A stretch of 64,000 nucleotides of DNA from JABWBD01 sp040768665 (GCA_040768665.1 JAXGMN010000009.1:248001-312000); one strand, 5' to 3'; positions 49,703-59,530 are shown, numbered from the stretch's first letter. Numbers and translations are program-made. The notes: generated by a model from the letters alone, not told the origin.

Positions 49703-52282
49703 ATGACACGACCGACGACCGCTTGTGTAACCATGCTTCTGCTGCTGGCTGCTGCGTCGGTCGTGCGCGCTGCCGAGCAGCCAAACATCAAGCCCGACGA
49801 CACGCGAACGATCGTTACCACGGCAGCCCATTGTGATTGGGTCTGGGGACACTCGCGCCAATGGCACGAAGATCGCTACGCTCAAATCATCCACGATGTC
49901 TTGCTGTTGATGCGCAATCACCCCGGCTATGTCTGGCAGCTTGAAAACGCAAACGAAGAGCTGGCGCCTTTTCTTGCCAAGGCCCGAAAACAGTGGCCGG
50001 GCATGGAAGACGAGTTCTGGCGGCGAGTGCGCGAGGGCCGAATCGAAGTCATCGTGGCCATCAGCAATCCGCGGATCAGCGAAGTCTATCCCGAGACATT
50101 CGTCCGAAATGTCGTCCTCGGCAAACAGTACTTTCGCGGCCGCGTGCCGGGCATCCGGCAGGAGGTCTACCACGCCGTCGACCTGATGTGCGGCCATTCG
50201 CAAATCCCGCAGTTGCTCGCGCAGGCCGACTACCGCTATTTCATGTTTTCGCGGCCGGTCCGCGAAAAACGGCCGTTCTGGCGTGTGGGGCTGGACGGCA
50301 CGCGGATGCTCAGCGTCTGCCAGCACTACAGCTTTGAGGGACCCGCGGTCGGCGGTGTCAAGCTCCGGTCGGTAAGTGCCGACGACGTGCTGCCTTCGGC
50401 CGAGTTCGCCCGGGAAGCGGAAACCTGGGACCGCATGACCCGGCTCTTGTCGACCAGCGCTCGGTACTTCCACGAACTCGAATCCAGCGGCGCAGAAATA
50501 CCCGAGCTGAACGGCGTGCTCGACTCGCTGGAAGCCCACAGCGAAGGCGGCCTGCACGGCAATCGCAACCTCTACGTTGGCTGCAGCCGCAACGAGGACC
50601 TGCTGTTGTGCTTGGAAAAAGCCCAGGTAATGGCTTCGACGCTCGGCGACTCGCTGCCCGCCCGCGCGACGGACGAACGCTGGCACGATGTCCTCTCCTG
50701 TACCGGACACGCGATCTTATTCGCCTTCAAGGATGATTATGACGAACGTTGGGCCAAGGTCTGCGAAACTCGACAGGAGGCTGAGCAGGCACTGTCCGAT
50801 ACGCTTCGCGCGGTCACTCGCGGCATCCGCTTCAACAAGACCGCCGGATCGCCGCTGGTCGTATTCAATTTCCACGCCTGGCCCGTGACCGGTCCGGTCG
50901 AGTTCGCCCTGGATGCCGACGCGACCGATGCGGTCCTCCGCGATGCATCGGGCGACGTGGTGCCCACGCAAACGGTTGCGCATAGCGGTGCCGTCGACGC
51001 CGGGCTGACCACGTTCGTCGCCCGGGATGTACCGGCCTGCGGATACAAGACATTCTATCTGACCCGATCCAATGCGAAGACTTCCCGGCAACCGGAAGCC
51101 AAAGTCACGTCGGGGCCGGTCGAGAACGGCCGCTACCGTGTCTGGCTCAAGGCCGACGGTCAGGCGGTCGTCGTGGACACCGCCAGCGGGAGGACATTGG
51201 GTTCCGGCGGGCAAGGCGGGCTGGGCGACCTGGTCTTCTACGATGTGCCGAACTCGGGCACTTGGCAGGCGGTCGGGCCGCTGGGCGACTGTCACGGCTG
51301 GAAAATGCAGGCCGACCGGTGCCGTTCGGTCGAGGGACCCGTATTCGCCTCGGTCCGTGCCGAAGGGACGATCGGTCCGCACCGATTGACCCGCGAGATC
51401 CGCCTCTGGCGCGATTGCCGGAAGATCGAATACCTTGTCGAAATCGACGCTCAGCCGGGCAGCGGCGTGTTCTGTATTCGCTGCCCCTTGGAGCTTGAGG
51501 GCGGACGCGTGTTCGCCGGCATCCCCTTCGGCGCCGAGCCGCGTGAAAACCTGGACCGGGAGCCGTTCCGAGGCGAGTTTTTCGAGACCGGCTATCCGCA
51601 CGGCTTCTACGCCACCCGCTGGACCGACGTCTCGACGGCCGACCGCGGCGCCACGTTTGTCTGCCCGCCCGGAATGCTCACCGGCTACGCGTACAACCGG
51701 CGAGGCAACGGTGCCATCGAGTTCATCCTCCACCGCCTCTGGCCGATGCCCGACAGCAAACATTGGTCGAGCAAGTGTCATCCGTCGACCACCGGCGTCG
51801 GCCGCAACCGTTGGCGATGCGCGTTGGTGCCGCACGAGGATACGTGGCGCGAGGCGGCAACCTATCGCGACGCACTCCAGCACCATGTCCCGCTAATGGC
51901 CTTTTCGCCCGGTGCGGGGTTTGGACGAGGAAGCATTGACGCCGAGCAGATGACGGCCGGCTCACGGCTGGACGAGCAGGCATCGTTCGCTCGGATCGAA
52001 CCCGCCGGCGTGGCCCTGTCGGCATTGCGACTGGTCGATGCATCCGATGATGGAAAGAAGCTCTCCTGGGAGTTGCGGTTGTACGAGACCTTGGGACGAG
52101 AGGCCGACGTGGTCGTGCGGCTGGGATGTCCGATCGAGAGCGCCCACCCTACGAACCTGCTGGGCGAACCGGCGATCGAGCCGTCGAACATGGACATCGA
52201 CGGCCAAACGCTACGCTTCCGCATCCGCCCATGGAAGATCGTCACATTTCGCGTTACGCCGCGTTGCGATTCGATCCGGTAA
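49703..52282 (+). CDS. GH38 alpha-mannosidase, secreted
   Basis: 859 residues; signal peptide 1-23. The GH38 zinc site is seen in AAHCDWVWG (His43, Asp45), the nucleophile in VDLMCGHSQIPQ (Asp160), and further ligands in LEAHSEGGLHGNRN. The middle and C-terminal sandwich domains are present (AGSPLVVFNFHAWPVTGPVEF, then RLTREIRLWRDCRKIEYLVEID). The canonical motif is HxDxxW; here W is kept. It hydrolyses alpha-mannosides; export suggests scavenging from glycoproteins or glycolipids. The binding site before the ATG is poor (CAGGACTTGCTCG), directly after the heptamer array. Confidence 0.88.
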   Translation: MTRPTTACVTMLLLLAAASVVRAAEQPNIKPDDTRTIVTTAAHCDWVWGHSRQWHEDRYAQIIHDVLLLMRNHPGYVWQLENANEELAPFLAKARKQWPGMEDEFWRRVREGRIEVIVAISNPRISEVYPETFVRNVVLGKQYFRGRVPGIRQEVYHAVDLMCGHSQIPQLLAQADYRYFMFSRPVREKRPFWRVGLDGTRMLSVCQHYSFEGPAVGGVKLRSVSADDVLPSAEFAREAETWDRMTRLLSTSARYFHELESSGAEIPELNGVLDSLEAHSEGGLHGNRNLYVGCSRNEDLLLCLEKAQVMASTLGDSLPARATDERWHDVLSCTGHAILFAFKDDYDERWAKVCETRQEAEQALSDTLRAVTRGIRFNKTAGSPLVVFNFHAWPVTGPVEFALDADATDAVLRDASGDVVPTQTVAHSGAVDAGLTTFVARDVPACGYKTFYLTRSNAKTSRQPEAKVTSGPVENGRYRVWLKADGQAVVVDTASGRTLGSGGQGGLGDLVFYDVPNSGTWQAVGPLGDCHGWKMQADRCRSVEGPVFASVRAEGTIGPHRLTREIRLWRDCRKIEYLVEIDAQPGSGVFCIRCPLELEGGRVFAGIPFGAEPRENLDREPFRGEFFETGYPHGFYATRWTDVSTADRGATFVCPPGMLTGYAYNRRGNGAIEFILHRLWPMPDSKHWSSKCHPSTTGVGRNRWRCALVPHEDTWREAATYRDALQHHVPLMAFSPGAGFGRGSIDAEQMTAGSRLDEQASFARIEPAGVALSALRLVDASDDGKKLSWELRLYETLGREADVVVRLGCPIESAHPTNLLGEPAIEPSNMDIDGQTLRFRIRPWKIVTFRVTPRCDSIR

Positions 52283-52348
52283 CATGGTGCAAGGCGCCCA
52301 TTGTGGGTCCAAGAGGTGATTTCTGGAGCGATGTCAGCGAGGTGAAGC

Positions 52349-55270
52349 ATGGATCATCTTCCGAGAAACTCACGCGTCATGAACAGGTCCTGGCGGCGAG
52401 GACTGCCTACCTTCGCGGTGCTGGCCGTGCTCTGGGCGGCTGCCAACGCACAGTCGTGTGACAACAGAGAGCTCGCCCTTGAGATCATCCCACCGCCGAA
52501 ACGGCTGTCTTGGCAGGGCAGCATGCTGCCGCTGGTGACGAAAGGCCGATCGCCGGTTGTCGTTGTCACGCCGGAAGACCCGGACAAGAGAGAGATTCTG
52601 GCTGCCCAGTGGATCGTCAAGGAAATCGCGGCCCTGGGCGACAACACGCCGCAGGTCGTGGCGGGGCCGACCGGCATCAGCCCCAGCGAAAATGGTGCGG
52701 ACCCGCGACTCGTGCTGGCCACCTTCAACCGGAAAACAGAAACCCTCGCGAGACTCGCGGGCTTGCTTGACGACGCGGATCGGGAGTTGCTTGGCGACCC
52801 GACCCGGTGCGAGCAGGCTTATGTCATCCGCTGCGAGAACAACCTCGTTGCCGTCGTGGGCGGATCGGCTCAAGGCGCCCTCTACGGAGCCATGACACTC
52901 CTGCAGTTGCTTCGATGCGACGGCGGCAGCATCGCCGTGCCCCGCGTGCACGTTCGCGACTGGCCCGACTTCAAGTATCGGATGGCGGAAAACTGGACTT
53001 ATGCCGAGGGCAGGGAGCACAGGGGGCGCGGATGGTGCTACGACTGGGGCGATGGCGTAGACAACTATGTGCAGAGGGTTACCGCCATCTTCGACCGTTG
53101 CCTGCGTTACAAGATCAACGCGATCTGTTTCTCGTCGGGCTTCGATAAGTCCGACTGGGACGCCGGCATTTTTCCTCTGGAGAAGGAACTGAACCGGTTG
53201 GCCGACGAGCGCGGCATCAAGCTGATGATCGGCGGCTATGGCATCCAGTACCAGTGCCGCGGTAATGAGGAGCTGACCACGCAACTCCAAAAGCGCATCC
53301 GCGATTACGTCCACAAGATCGAGCCCCGCTTCCTGTACATCCACCACGAGGACCACGGAACTTACGCTTCTACGCAACTGCTCTGGAGCCGCCGTAGCGA
53401 CGAATGCAGGCGGCGCTGGCCCAGCGACGAGATGGCGGCCGCCGCCGGCGCCGCTGGCGGCTTCACTCACGACTACAACGCGATCTGCGACGCGATTTTC
53501 AGCGTCAAAAACGCCGACAGTGGTTACGACGCCGCTCGGGATTGCCTGGTCGCCCTCGTATCGCCCTCGTATACCGCCGCGCACGAATCTGACGAAATCT
53601 GGGACAAACAACTGGAGTACTGGGCGACCGTCACCAGGTTGCTGAAGCACAAGCAGAACGTATGCCTTGGATTCCGCGAGCAGTTCCTCCGCGGCGACAA
53701 CCACCGGAAACGAATCCTGGAGATGTCGAAAAGCATCGGAACGCGTGAGGGTGGTCCGGGCTTGCTCCTGTTCTCCGTGTCGCCTGCTTCGCTGTACGAG
53801 ATGGGGCCGCTGTTCGTACCGGTGCCCGCGGCCATGAGCAAGCTGAACGAAGGCGCCGACGTCGCCTACTACATGTGCGGCCGGATTTTTCAAGAACCCC
53901 TGATCTTGCTCAACGCGTCGCATATGTGGAATACGGATTCCTTGGGCGCCATCGAGGTTCCCGAGGCGGCTTCGCAGTGCTACCCCTTCTGCAACAGTCC
54001 CGTGTACCAGGCACGCGGAACCTGGTCGGAGAGGCAGACGGAGGGAATCTACGGCCAAGGCGGATTCCTGGAACTGGCCTGCCGCCGGCTTTACGGAACG
54101 CAAGCCGGCAAGCACATGGAACGAATCTATGAGATGAAGGCCCCGGTCATCGCCTATGCTTACATGCTCTTCGATCGGTTCGGCCGCAGAGCCGATTGGT
54201 ACTGGGATTGGAAGCCCGAGTTGCAGCGGACTCGCGAGGCAATCGCGCACGTAGAAGCGGCGATGGCAGAGCCCGATTGCCGTGCGGAAAGCCGGCCGCT
54301 CCTCGAACGGTTCTCGAAGTGCCTCAACGCGGGGAAACACTTCGCGCAAATCAGGCTCGAATTCCAGGAGCTGGTGATTCTGGCGGCCGAGGCTGCGAGT
54401 ACGCCGGACGATGTTCAACGCAAAGCCGCCATCGTGGAAAACCACATCGAGGCGATGGAGGTATTCCTCAAGGACCAATTCACGTACGATTGGGCCACGC
54501 CTCGGGGCGGAGACATCTTGACTTGGAACGACCATCTGGCCGACATGCGACGCGTACTGTCCCGCAGCGTGGAATCCTGGACCAACGAAAGACTCGCGCA
54601 TCACGTCGCCGATCGCGAACAAGCCCAAGGCTCCGTATCACCCCTGGTGAACGGCGATATGGAATCCAGCGAGGGCTGGAAGTTCGTTGCTGTCACCGGC
54701 CAAGGACTGGCGAGTTACGCGGACGGCGGGTATGTCGACGACAAGGCATCCTCCGGGAAGCGGTCGTACCGGATCGTCAAGCGCGAGGCGAAACAGGAAA
54801 GCGAAGCCTGGATGCGATGGGCGTACTTCGGAGGCTTGCCGACACGCGCAAGCTGGGGCGAGATCGAGCAGGAGATTGCGGTCGAGCCCGGTCGAAAGTA
54901 CGCGGTCGCTTTCGATGTCTTCGCCAACTGGAACCGAACCGGCGCCCGCGGCTATCTCGAGTATGCAGCCCTCGTCGACGATAAGACCATGTGGACGCTG
55001 GACGGCTCTTGCCCCGGGGGCTGGAAAAAAGGCGGTTTCCTTTTCGTGGCCGAATCGCCCAGGATCCGCTTGAAACTTCGGACCAGCGATGTCAAGCTCA
55101 CCGGCGGTTGGGTAAACGCGAAGGGGGATTCGTGGTGGGACAACGTCCGGCTCTATCCGGTTTCGGATGCCTCGCCGCCCGGTAAATCGTCCGGCGCGGA
55201 CAACGCCCCGGACACCGCCGGGTTAACGACTCGGCCGGCAGACGAAGAACAGCGAGAGGGCATCCCTTGA
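52349..55270 (+). CDS. Secreted GH20-like hexosaminidase-type protein with C-terminal CBM
   Basis: 973 residues; signal peptide about 15-34. Residues 45-195 match the alpha/beta domain preceding GH20/GH84-type barrels (LEIIPPPKRLSWQG, AYVIRCENNLVAVVGGSAQGALYGAMTLLQLL). The barrel starts RDWPDFKYRMAENW; FLYIHHEDHGTYAS holds acidic residues (Glu-Asp) at the expected strand. The final part (about 765-940) is a galactose-binding-like CBM (LVNGDMESSEGWKF, KYAVAFDVFANWNRTG, SWWDNVRLYPV). Catalytic residues are not certain, so the precise glycosidase type is open. GAGGTGAAGC just before the ATG fixes the start. It follows the GH38 gene by 66 bases. Confidence 0.72.
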   Translation: MDHLPRNSRVMNRSWRRGLPTFAVLAVLWAAANAQSCDNRELALEIIPPPKRLSWQGSMLPLVTKGRSPVVVVTPEDPDKREILAAQWIVKEIAALGDNTPQVVAGPTGISPSENGADPRLVLATFNRKTETLARLAGLLDDADRELLGDPTRCEQAYVIRCENNLVAVVGGSAQGALYGAMTLLQLLRCDGGSIAVPRVHVRDWPDFKYRMAENWTYAEGREHRGRGWCYDWGDGVDNYVQRVTAIFDRCLRYKINAICFSSGFDKSDWDAGIFPLEKELNRLADERGIKLMIGGYGIQYQCRGNEELTTQLQKRIRDYVHKIEPRFLYIHHEDHGTYASTQLLWSRRSDECRRRWPSDEMAAAAGAAGGFTHDYNAICDAIFSVKNADSGYDAARDCLVALVSPSYTAAHESDEIWDKQLEYWATVTRLLKHKQNVCLGFREQFLRGDNHRKRILEMSKSIGTREGGPGLLLFSVSPASLYEMGPLFVPVPAAMSKLNEGADVAYYMCGRIFQEPLILLNASHMWNTDSLGAIEVPEAASQCYPFCNSPVYQARGTWSERQTEGIYGQGGFLELACRRLYGTQAGKHMERIYEMKAPVIAYAYMLFDRFGRRADWYWDWKPELQRTREAIAHVEAAMAEPDCRAESRPLLERFSKCLNAGKHFAQIRLEFQELVILAAEAASTPDDVQRKAAIVENHIEAMEVFLKDQFTYDWATPRGGDILTWNDHLADMRRVLSRSVESWTNERLAHHVADREQAQGSVSPLVNGDMESSEGWKFVAVTGQGLASYADGGYVDDKASSGKRSYRIVKREAKQESEAWMRWAYFGGLPTRASWGEIEQEIAVEPGRKYAVAFDVFANWNRTGARGYLEYAALVDDKTMWTLDGSCPGGWKKGGFLFVAESPRIRLKLRTSDVKLTGGWVNAKGDSWWDNVRLYPVSDASPPGKSSGADNAPDTAGLTTRPADEEQREGIP

Positions 55271-55365
55271 CGGGACTTCCTTGAAGTCTCACGATTGCGA
55301 CGATCGTCCGGAAAGCCTCTCGGGGGAAACCTGCGAGAATACCAGCCGCCGCTGACGGTGAGCGA

Positions 55366-55698
55366 CTACACCACCCCTCGCATCTGCAAATGCATCAGAT
55401 CGTCGGGTGCGAGCCGCTGTTTATCCTGATGCGTGAGGTGGGCAATGCCCCGCAACGCCAGCATGAAAAGGTGATCGGGCGGCAGCCGTTGCTTGTCTTC
55501 AGTGGTCAATTTGACCGTCCCTCGCAGGGCCAGGATGAACAGATGGTCGTCGGACAACCTCTGCTTTTCCTTCGCCAGCAGCTCGATCACCCCTCGGAGG
55601 GCCAGCACGAACAGATGGTCGGCGTCGAGCGACTTCCGGTCAGCGTCCGTCAACGGTGCTCCTCGAAGGGCCTGGACAAAAGCGAGGTCTGCTTGCAT
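55366..55698 (-). CDS. Small protein built of 24-residue tandem repeats
   Basis: 110 residues in 4.5 repeats of 24. Consensus: D-H-L-F-x-L-A-L-R-G then two variable residues, x-L-x-x-x-D-K-Q-R-L. Repeat 1 (residues 2-25) and the last half repeat are the most divergent. Each repeat should form a helix pair; there is no signal peptide. AAAGGGA lies about 12 bases before the ATG. No named repeat family recognised. It sits alone on the minus strand between two plus-strand hydrolase genes, directly after the CBM protein. Confidence 0.6.
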   Translation of the reverse strand: MQADLAFVQALRGAPLTDADRKSLDADHLFVLALRGVIELLAKEKQRLSDDHLFILALRGTVKLTTEDKQRLPPDHLFMLALRGIAHLTHQDKQRLAPDDLMHLQMRGVV

Positions 55699-56253
55699 CG
55701 GACTTGTTCCCTTTGATCACGAGTTCAGGATGGAATTGGCTCAATCTGCCGCCAGATCCTCTCTCCGACTTCCATGCTTAACCAAACCACCGCCCGGCAC
55801 CGTGCTTTCCGGCGAGGGCCCCGGTCCGCTGCGCCCGCAGCATGGTCGCAGACGCATCCCGCGGCAGCGGCGAAAAAAAGAACGACAACTCGTATCTGGC
55901 TTTGCATGGATTTTCTCGAAGAGCCTGGTCGATGCGCATACGCCGGCATCGCTTGGAGCGACAAGCCCCCAGAATAGTCGAGAACGGCAGCTCGAACAAC
56001 CGTTTTGCGGACGACGCATGGCTCTGCCACTCGCTTGCCCTGGCATCGATTGGGCTCCGCGCTCTGCGGCAAGCCCCACCCCCTCGGCCTCCAACGCTCG
56101 CACACCTGTCCTCCAAGCGCCCACTGCCAGAAGAACGTGCCGCACACGCCCCGCGTTGGCACGCGCCCACACGTTCGATTAAGATGATTGTCCCGAACGC
56201 CGGCCATAGCCACCCCTCAAGCCCCCTCCCTCAATCTCGCAACCATCCCGCCG
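55699..56253. other. Intergenic region, no gene seen
   Basis: About 550 bases. All frames are open for long distances because of high GC, but none has protein-like content or a ribosome binding site. It must hold the promoters of the repeat protein (minus) and of the glycoside hydrolase at 56254 (plus). Confidence 0.45.
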
Positions 56254-58500
56254 ATGCCCAACCCCCAACGCACAATACCGCTCATCCTCGCTCTGATCGC
56301 CGCCTCCATAACCCTTGCATGGGGTGAAACGGAAACAACGCCGCTCGCCCCCTTGGCCGACTGCTTCCGCGATCCGCCGGCCGAATTTCGCCCCTTGATC
56401 ATAACGCATTCCATGCCGCTCGATCGCCCCGAGGCCGTCGACTGGCTCAAGGCTCGCCGCGCGGGCGGAGCGGTGATCGATGCCGGAGTTACCCCTGGTT
56501 CAGAGGATGTCGGCGAGGAACCGTGGAATAATCCGACCTACCTGAACGATTCCGCCCAGTTCCAGAAACTGCGCGACACCCTAACCCTCGTGCAACGCGA
56601 GGGACTGCGCGTTTGGCTCTACGACGAACTGGGCTACCCCAGCGGCAGCGCCGGCGGACGAGTACTGGACGGCCACCCCGAGTTTCAAGTCGAAGTCGTC
56701 AGTTGCCGCACGACGCCCGTCGCCCCCGGCGAAACCGTCGAAATCTCGCCGGGCCTCGGGCTGGTCGTCGCCTGCTATGCCGTGCCCACGCGTCAGGGAG
56801 CAATCGACGTCGACAAGGCCATCGATCTCACGGAGAAGGCCAAAGCCGGCAACTTCCGGTGGAGTTCCCCCGGAGGGGAATGGTCCGTCTGCCTCCACGA
56901 GCGGTTTCAGCCCGATACGTGGCGGCGCCACAACATCCCGCGACGCAATGTCAACATCCTCGACCGCGGCGCCGTGGCGCGATTCATCGAACTGACCCAC
57001 GCCCGGTACGCCGCCGAACTGGGCGCTGAGTTGGCCCGGATCGACCTCTTTTTCACCGACGAACCCCAGTTCGGCAGCGCCGAGCACTGGAGCGGGGGAA
57101 ACCCGCACTGCGTCCCCATGATCCAATGGTGCGAGCAGCTACCGGCTGCTTTCCTCAAAGACAAGAAGTACTCTCTTATCGAGATCCTGCCCGCCCTGTT
57201 TCACCCGGCCGGACCGAAGACGGGCAGGTATCGCTACGACTTCTACGACGTGCAAAGCGATCTGGTCGCGGAGAACTACTTCGGCCAGAGCGAGGACTGG
57301 TGCCGCGAGCACGGCGTCGCTTCCAGCGGGCATATGCTGCTGGAAGAGTCGCTCTTGTTTCACGTCATGTTCAGCGGAAGCATGATGAAGAACTGGGCCC
57401 GCATGGACCTGCCGGGCGTCGACTTGCTCGGCGCGTCGCCCTACAAGACGATGGCCGGTTGGGAGCAGGGGCGCTTCCCTGTGCCCGAAGACTTCTCCTG
57501 CAAGATGGCTTCCTCCATCGCACACCTGACGGGCAAGCGGGGCGTCTTCACTGAAAGCTTCGCCCTGGCCCATAAGGTAGGCCTTCGCCGGATCCTCGGG
57601 GTCGCCGCCTGGCAATTCGCCGGCGGGATCACCCACATGAGCACCTACACGATCCAGAAGGAACTCTCGGTCGACGATTACGCCCACTTCAGCGATTTCG
57701 TCGGCCGCATGGCCGTCATGACGCGGCGCGGCCGGCACGTGGCCGACGTTGCCGTCCTCGTCCCCGAAGCGTCGGTTTGGGCCAGCTACACCCCGCCGGA
57801 CCAGGGCCGCTTTGCCGGGTACTTTGCCGCCAATCCCGAGCCGCTCGCCATCGATCGCCTCTTCCGCGAGACATGCCATACGCTGGCCAGCCACCAGCGC
57901 GATTTTGATTGTCTGAGCGAACAACTCCTGAACGAGGCGAAGATCAAGGACGGCCGTCTCCTCTTGGCAGACGAGCAGTTCGCCGCACTGATCCTGCCCC
58001 AGATGCGGATGATCGATCCGGACTCGCTCAGGCAGGTGCGAGCGTTTGTCGAATCAGGCGGGAAGATTGCCTTCACGGGTGCTCTTCCGAGCCAGAGCCC
58101 GCAACTCGGTGACGATCCGAAAGTGAGGCAAGAAGCCGCGTCGCTCTTGGCAGAGTTCCCCGAGCGGACCATTCATCTTCCAGAGCTTGCCGAGCAGCCG
58201 GACTTGATCGCCTGGCTCGACCGGCAAGTCCCGGCCAACACGGTCTGGACGGGCCCCCGCACCGTTCGGCTCCTGCGTCGCCAAGAACCAGGTCGAGAGA
58301 TTCTCCTGGTGGCCAACCCGGCCGACAAGAATGCCAAAGGACAACTGACCGTGCCGGCAGCCGGGAATGCCTCGATTTGGAATCCGGAGACGGGCCGGCG
58401 GCAAGAACTCGGCGCCGTGACAAAGCAGCAGGAGGTTTCGATTGAGGTCCCGGCGAACTCGGCTCGTCTTCTCGTGGTCGACCGTGTCGACTCCTATTAG
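56254..58500 (+). CDS. Secreted glycoside hydrolase, GH106-like
   Basis: 748 residues; signal peptide about 6-24. The N-terminal barrel shows RPLIITHSMPLDRPEAVDWL and LRVWLYDELGYPSGSAGGRVL, the Y-D-E-x-G-Y-P-S-G-x-A-G turn shared with GH106 and related putative rhamnosidases. Later barrel strands: RIDLFFTDEPQFGS (Asp-Glu pair), HGVASSGHMLLEES, GVFTESFALAHKVG. The C-terminal part is a glutamine-amidotransferase-like beta-trefoil region (FAALILPQMRMIDPDSL) and a final small sandwich. Compared with the 1,220-residue protein at 28572 it lacks the discoidin insert. The ATG at 56254 is chosen for the signal peptide that follows; an upstream in-frame ATG at 56188 leads into low-complexity text. Confidence 0.68.
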   Translation: MPNPQRTIPLILALIAASITLAWGETETTPLAPLADCFRDPPAEFRPLIITHSMPLDRPEAVDWLKARRAGGAVIDAGVTPGSEDVGEEPWNNPTYLNDSAQFQKLRDTLTLVQREGLRVWLYDELGYPSGSAGGRVLDGHPEFQVEVVSCRTTPVAPGETVEISPGLGLVVACYAVPTRQGAIDVDKAIDLTEKAKAGNFRWSSPGGEWSVCLHERFQPDTWRRHNIPRRNVNILDRGAVARFIELTHARYAAELGAELARIDLFFTDEPQFGSAEHWSGGNPHCVPMIQWCEQLPAAFLKDKKYSLIEILPALFHPAGPKTGRYRYDFYDVQSDLVAENYFGQSEDWCREHGVASSGHMLLEESLLFHVMFSGSMMKNWARMDLPGVDLLGASPYKTMAGWEQGRFPVPEDFSCKMASSIAHLTGKRGVFTESFALAHKVGLRRILGVAAWQFAGGITHMSTYTIQKELSVDDYAHFSDFVGRMAVMTRRGRHVADVAVLVPEASVWASYTPPDQGRFAGYFAANPEPLAIDRLFRETCHTLASHQRDFDCLSEQLLNEAKIKDGRLLLADEQFAALILPQMRMIDPDSLRQVRAFVESGGKIAFTGALPSQSPQLGDDPKVRQEAASLLAEFPERTIHLPELAEQPDLIAWLDRQVPANTVWTGPRTVRLLRRQEPGREILLVANPADKNAKGQLTVPAAGNASIWNPETGRRQELGAVTKQQEVSIEVPANSARLLVVDRVDSY

Positions 58501-58995
58501 AAACCCGCCCTCCCGCAATCTCCGCACCCGCTCCCCCGTACCTCCTGCTCTGTACTTCGTACTCTGTACTCCGTACTCGATCTGCTTCGCTGCTCGCCAA
58601 GCCACGTCGGTGCAGACAGCTTCCATCCACTCTCATTCCCCCGCCCCATCACAATCTCCTCTCTTCTGTCCCCATCTCGGCTTTTTCTTGTTGAGGATCT
58701 TGCCAGTCGGTCCCAGGTACCGTCGATGCGTCGTCTTCTCGTGCGTCAAATCCCCGATTGTGCGCAAAACCCGCTCGCGCAAAGGCATTGCACATTGTAT
58801 GTGCTTGTCTTCCACCCGTGTCTTCCAATCCGTCCCCAGGCTGCACGAATGAACCGGCTACTCTGTACTGTGTCCTGCGTACTCGGCACTCGCTACTTGC
58901 TACTCCCTACTCAATACTCGGTACTCCGTACCGCCCACCGCCTCCCCTGCCCTCGCCCACCCACTTCTATTTCCCCAACCTTCCGAAGGTCGCGG
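58501..58995. repeat. Intergenic region with degenerate TACTC-type microsatellites
   Basis: Two stretches, about 58548-58585 and 58860-58936, are irregular runs of 7-8-base units (GTACTC with TCG, TCC or TGT spacers). Between them the minus strand (58633-58815) has a moderately protein-like frame (REVLRTIGDLTHEKTT-like text) that I cannot assign. No other feature seen. Confidence 0.55.
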
Positions 58996-59530
58996 CATCG
59001 GGGTCAGACTCTAAAAACTCAAGTTGGATGTGGGAAATTGAAGTTTTAGATTCTGACCCCGATGGTCCCGCCTCGCGCAGCCGTTCAAGGAACCTCGCTA
59101 CGACGTGCCGTTGTGTCACGGACAGGTGGCTGATGGTTTCCCGAACCGACTCCGCCTGTTCCGGCGGGTTGAGGTCGGAGACAATCAGGCGGGCGTTCAC
59201 CTCGCACGCTAACTTGAGGTTGCCTGGATGTTGCACGGCGAGAGAGAGCAATGCAGGCAGCCAGTAGCTGAAGACACGGCGCGACAAGTGCCCGTTCTCG
59301 CCGTTGAAGTCCTCCAGCCGCACCTGTTTCCATGCCTTGCCGCGAAGATTGCGCACCGAGAACTCACACTCGTCGCACCAGCAATCGCTGAGTACGGCGT
59401 CTCCCGGATGGACAGATGCGGGGAAGGCCGCGCGAATCTCGCCAAGCAAGTCCAATACACGATCCTCCAAAGGCCGAACGACCCGGAGCAGTTGCCGGGG
59501 CCGCGGCGACTGATCGTACCATCTCGACAA
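58967..59530 (-). CDS. DUF6714-like hypothetical protein with tail encoded by a palindromic repeat
   Basis: Up to 187 residues. Core features: DRVLDLLGEIRAAFPASVHPGD, a CWCDECEFSVRNLRGKAWKQV cysteine/charged segment, FSYWLPALLSLAVQHPGN, and a closing SVTQRHVVARFLERLREAG; this order matches the DUF6714 family as I know it. The last 30 or so residues (from GPSGSESKTSISH) are encoded by repeat C at 58996-59064, which appears to have landed at the 3' end and extended the frame. Starts: TTG at 59530, or TTG at 59470 nearer the family N-terminus. It is the last of a close-packed minus-strand group with the retropepsin pair. Confidence 0.55.
   Translation of the reverse strand: MSRWYDQSPRPRQLLRVVRPLEDRVLDLLGEIRAAFPASVHPGDAVLSDCWCDECEFSVRNLRGKAWKQVRLEDFNGENGHLSRRVFSYWLPALLSLAVQHPGNLKLACEVNARLIVSDLNPPEQAESVRETISHLSVTQRHVVARFLERLREAGPSGSESKTSISHIQLEFLESDPDAATFGRLGK
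58996..59064. repeat. REP-like palindromic repeat C
   Basis: 69 bases: CATCGGGGTCAGACTCTAAA on the left, its near-perfect reverse complement ending TTCTGACCCCGATG on the right. The GGGGTCAGA start is characteristic of REP-type elements mobilised by Y1/RAYT transposases; no such transposase gene is in the window. Confidence 0.8.

Noticed and set aside
52370..54628. Minus-strand frame of about 750 codons
   Set aside because: Antisense to the hexosaminidase-like gene; no motif.
58633..58815. 60-residue minus-strand gene
   Set aside because: Moderately protein-like, but no ribosome binding site, no recognisable family and microsatellites on both sides.
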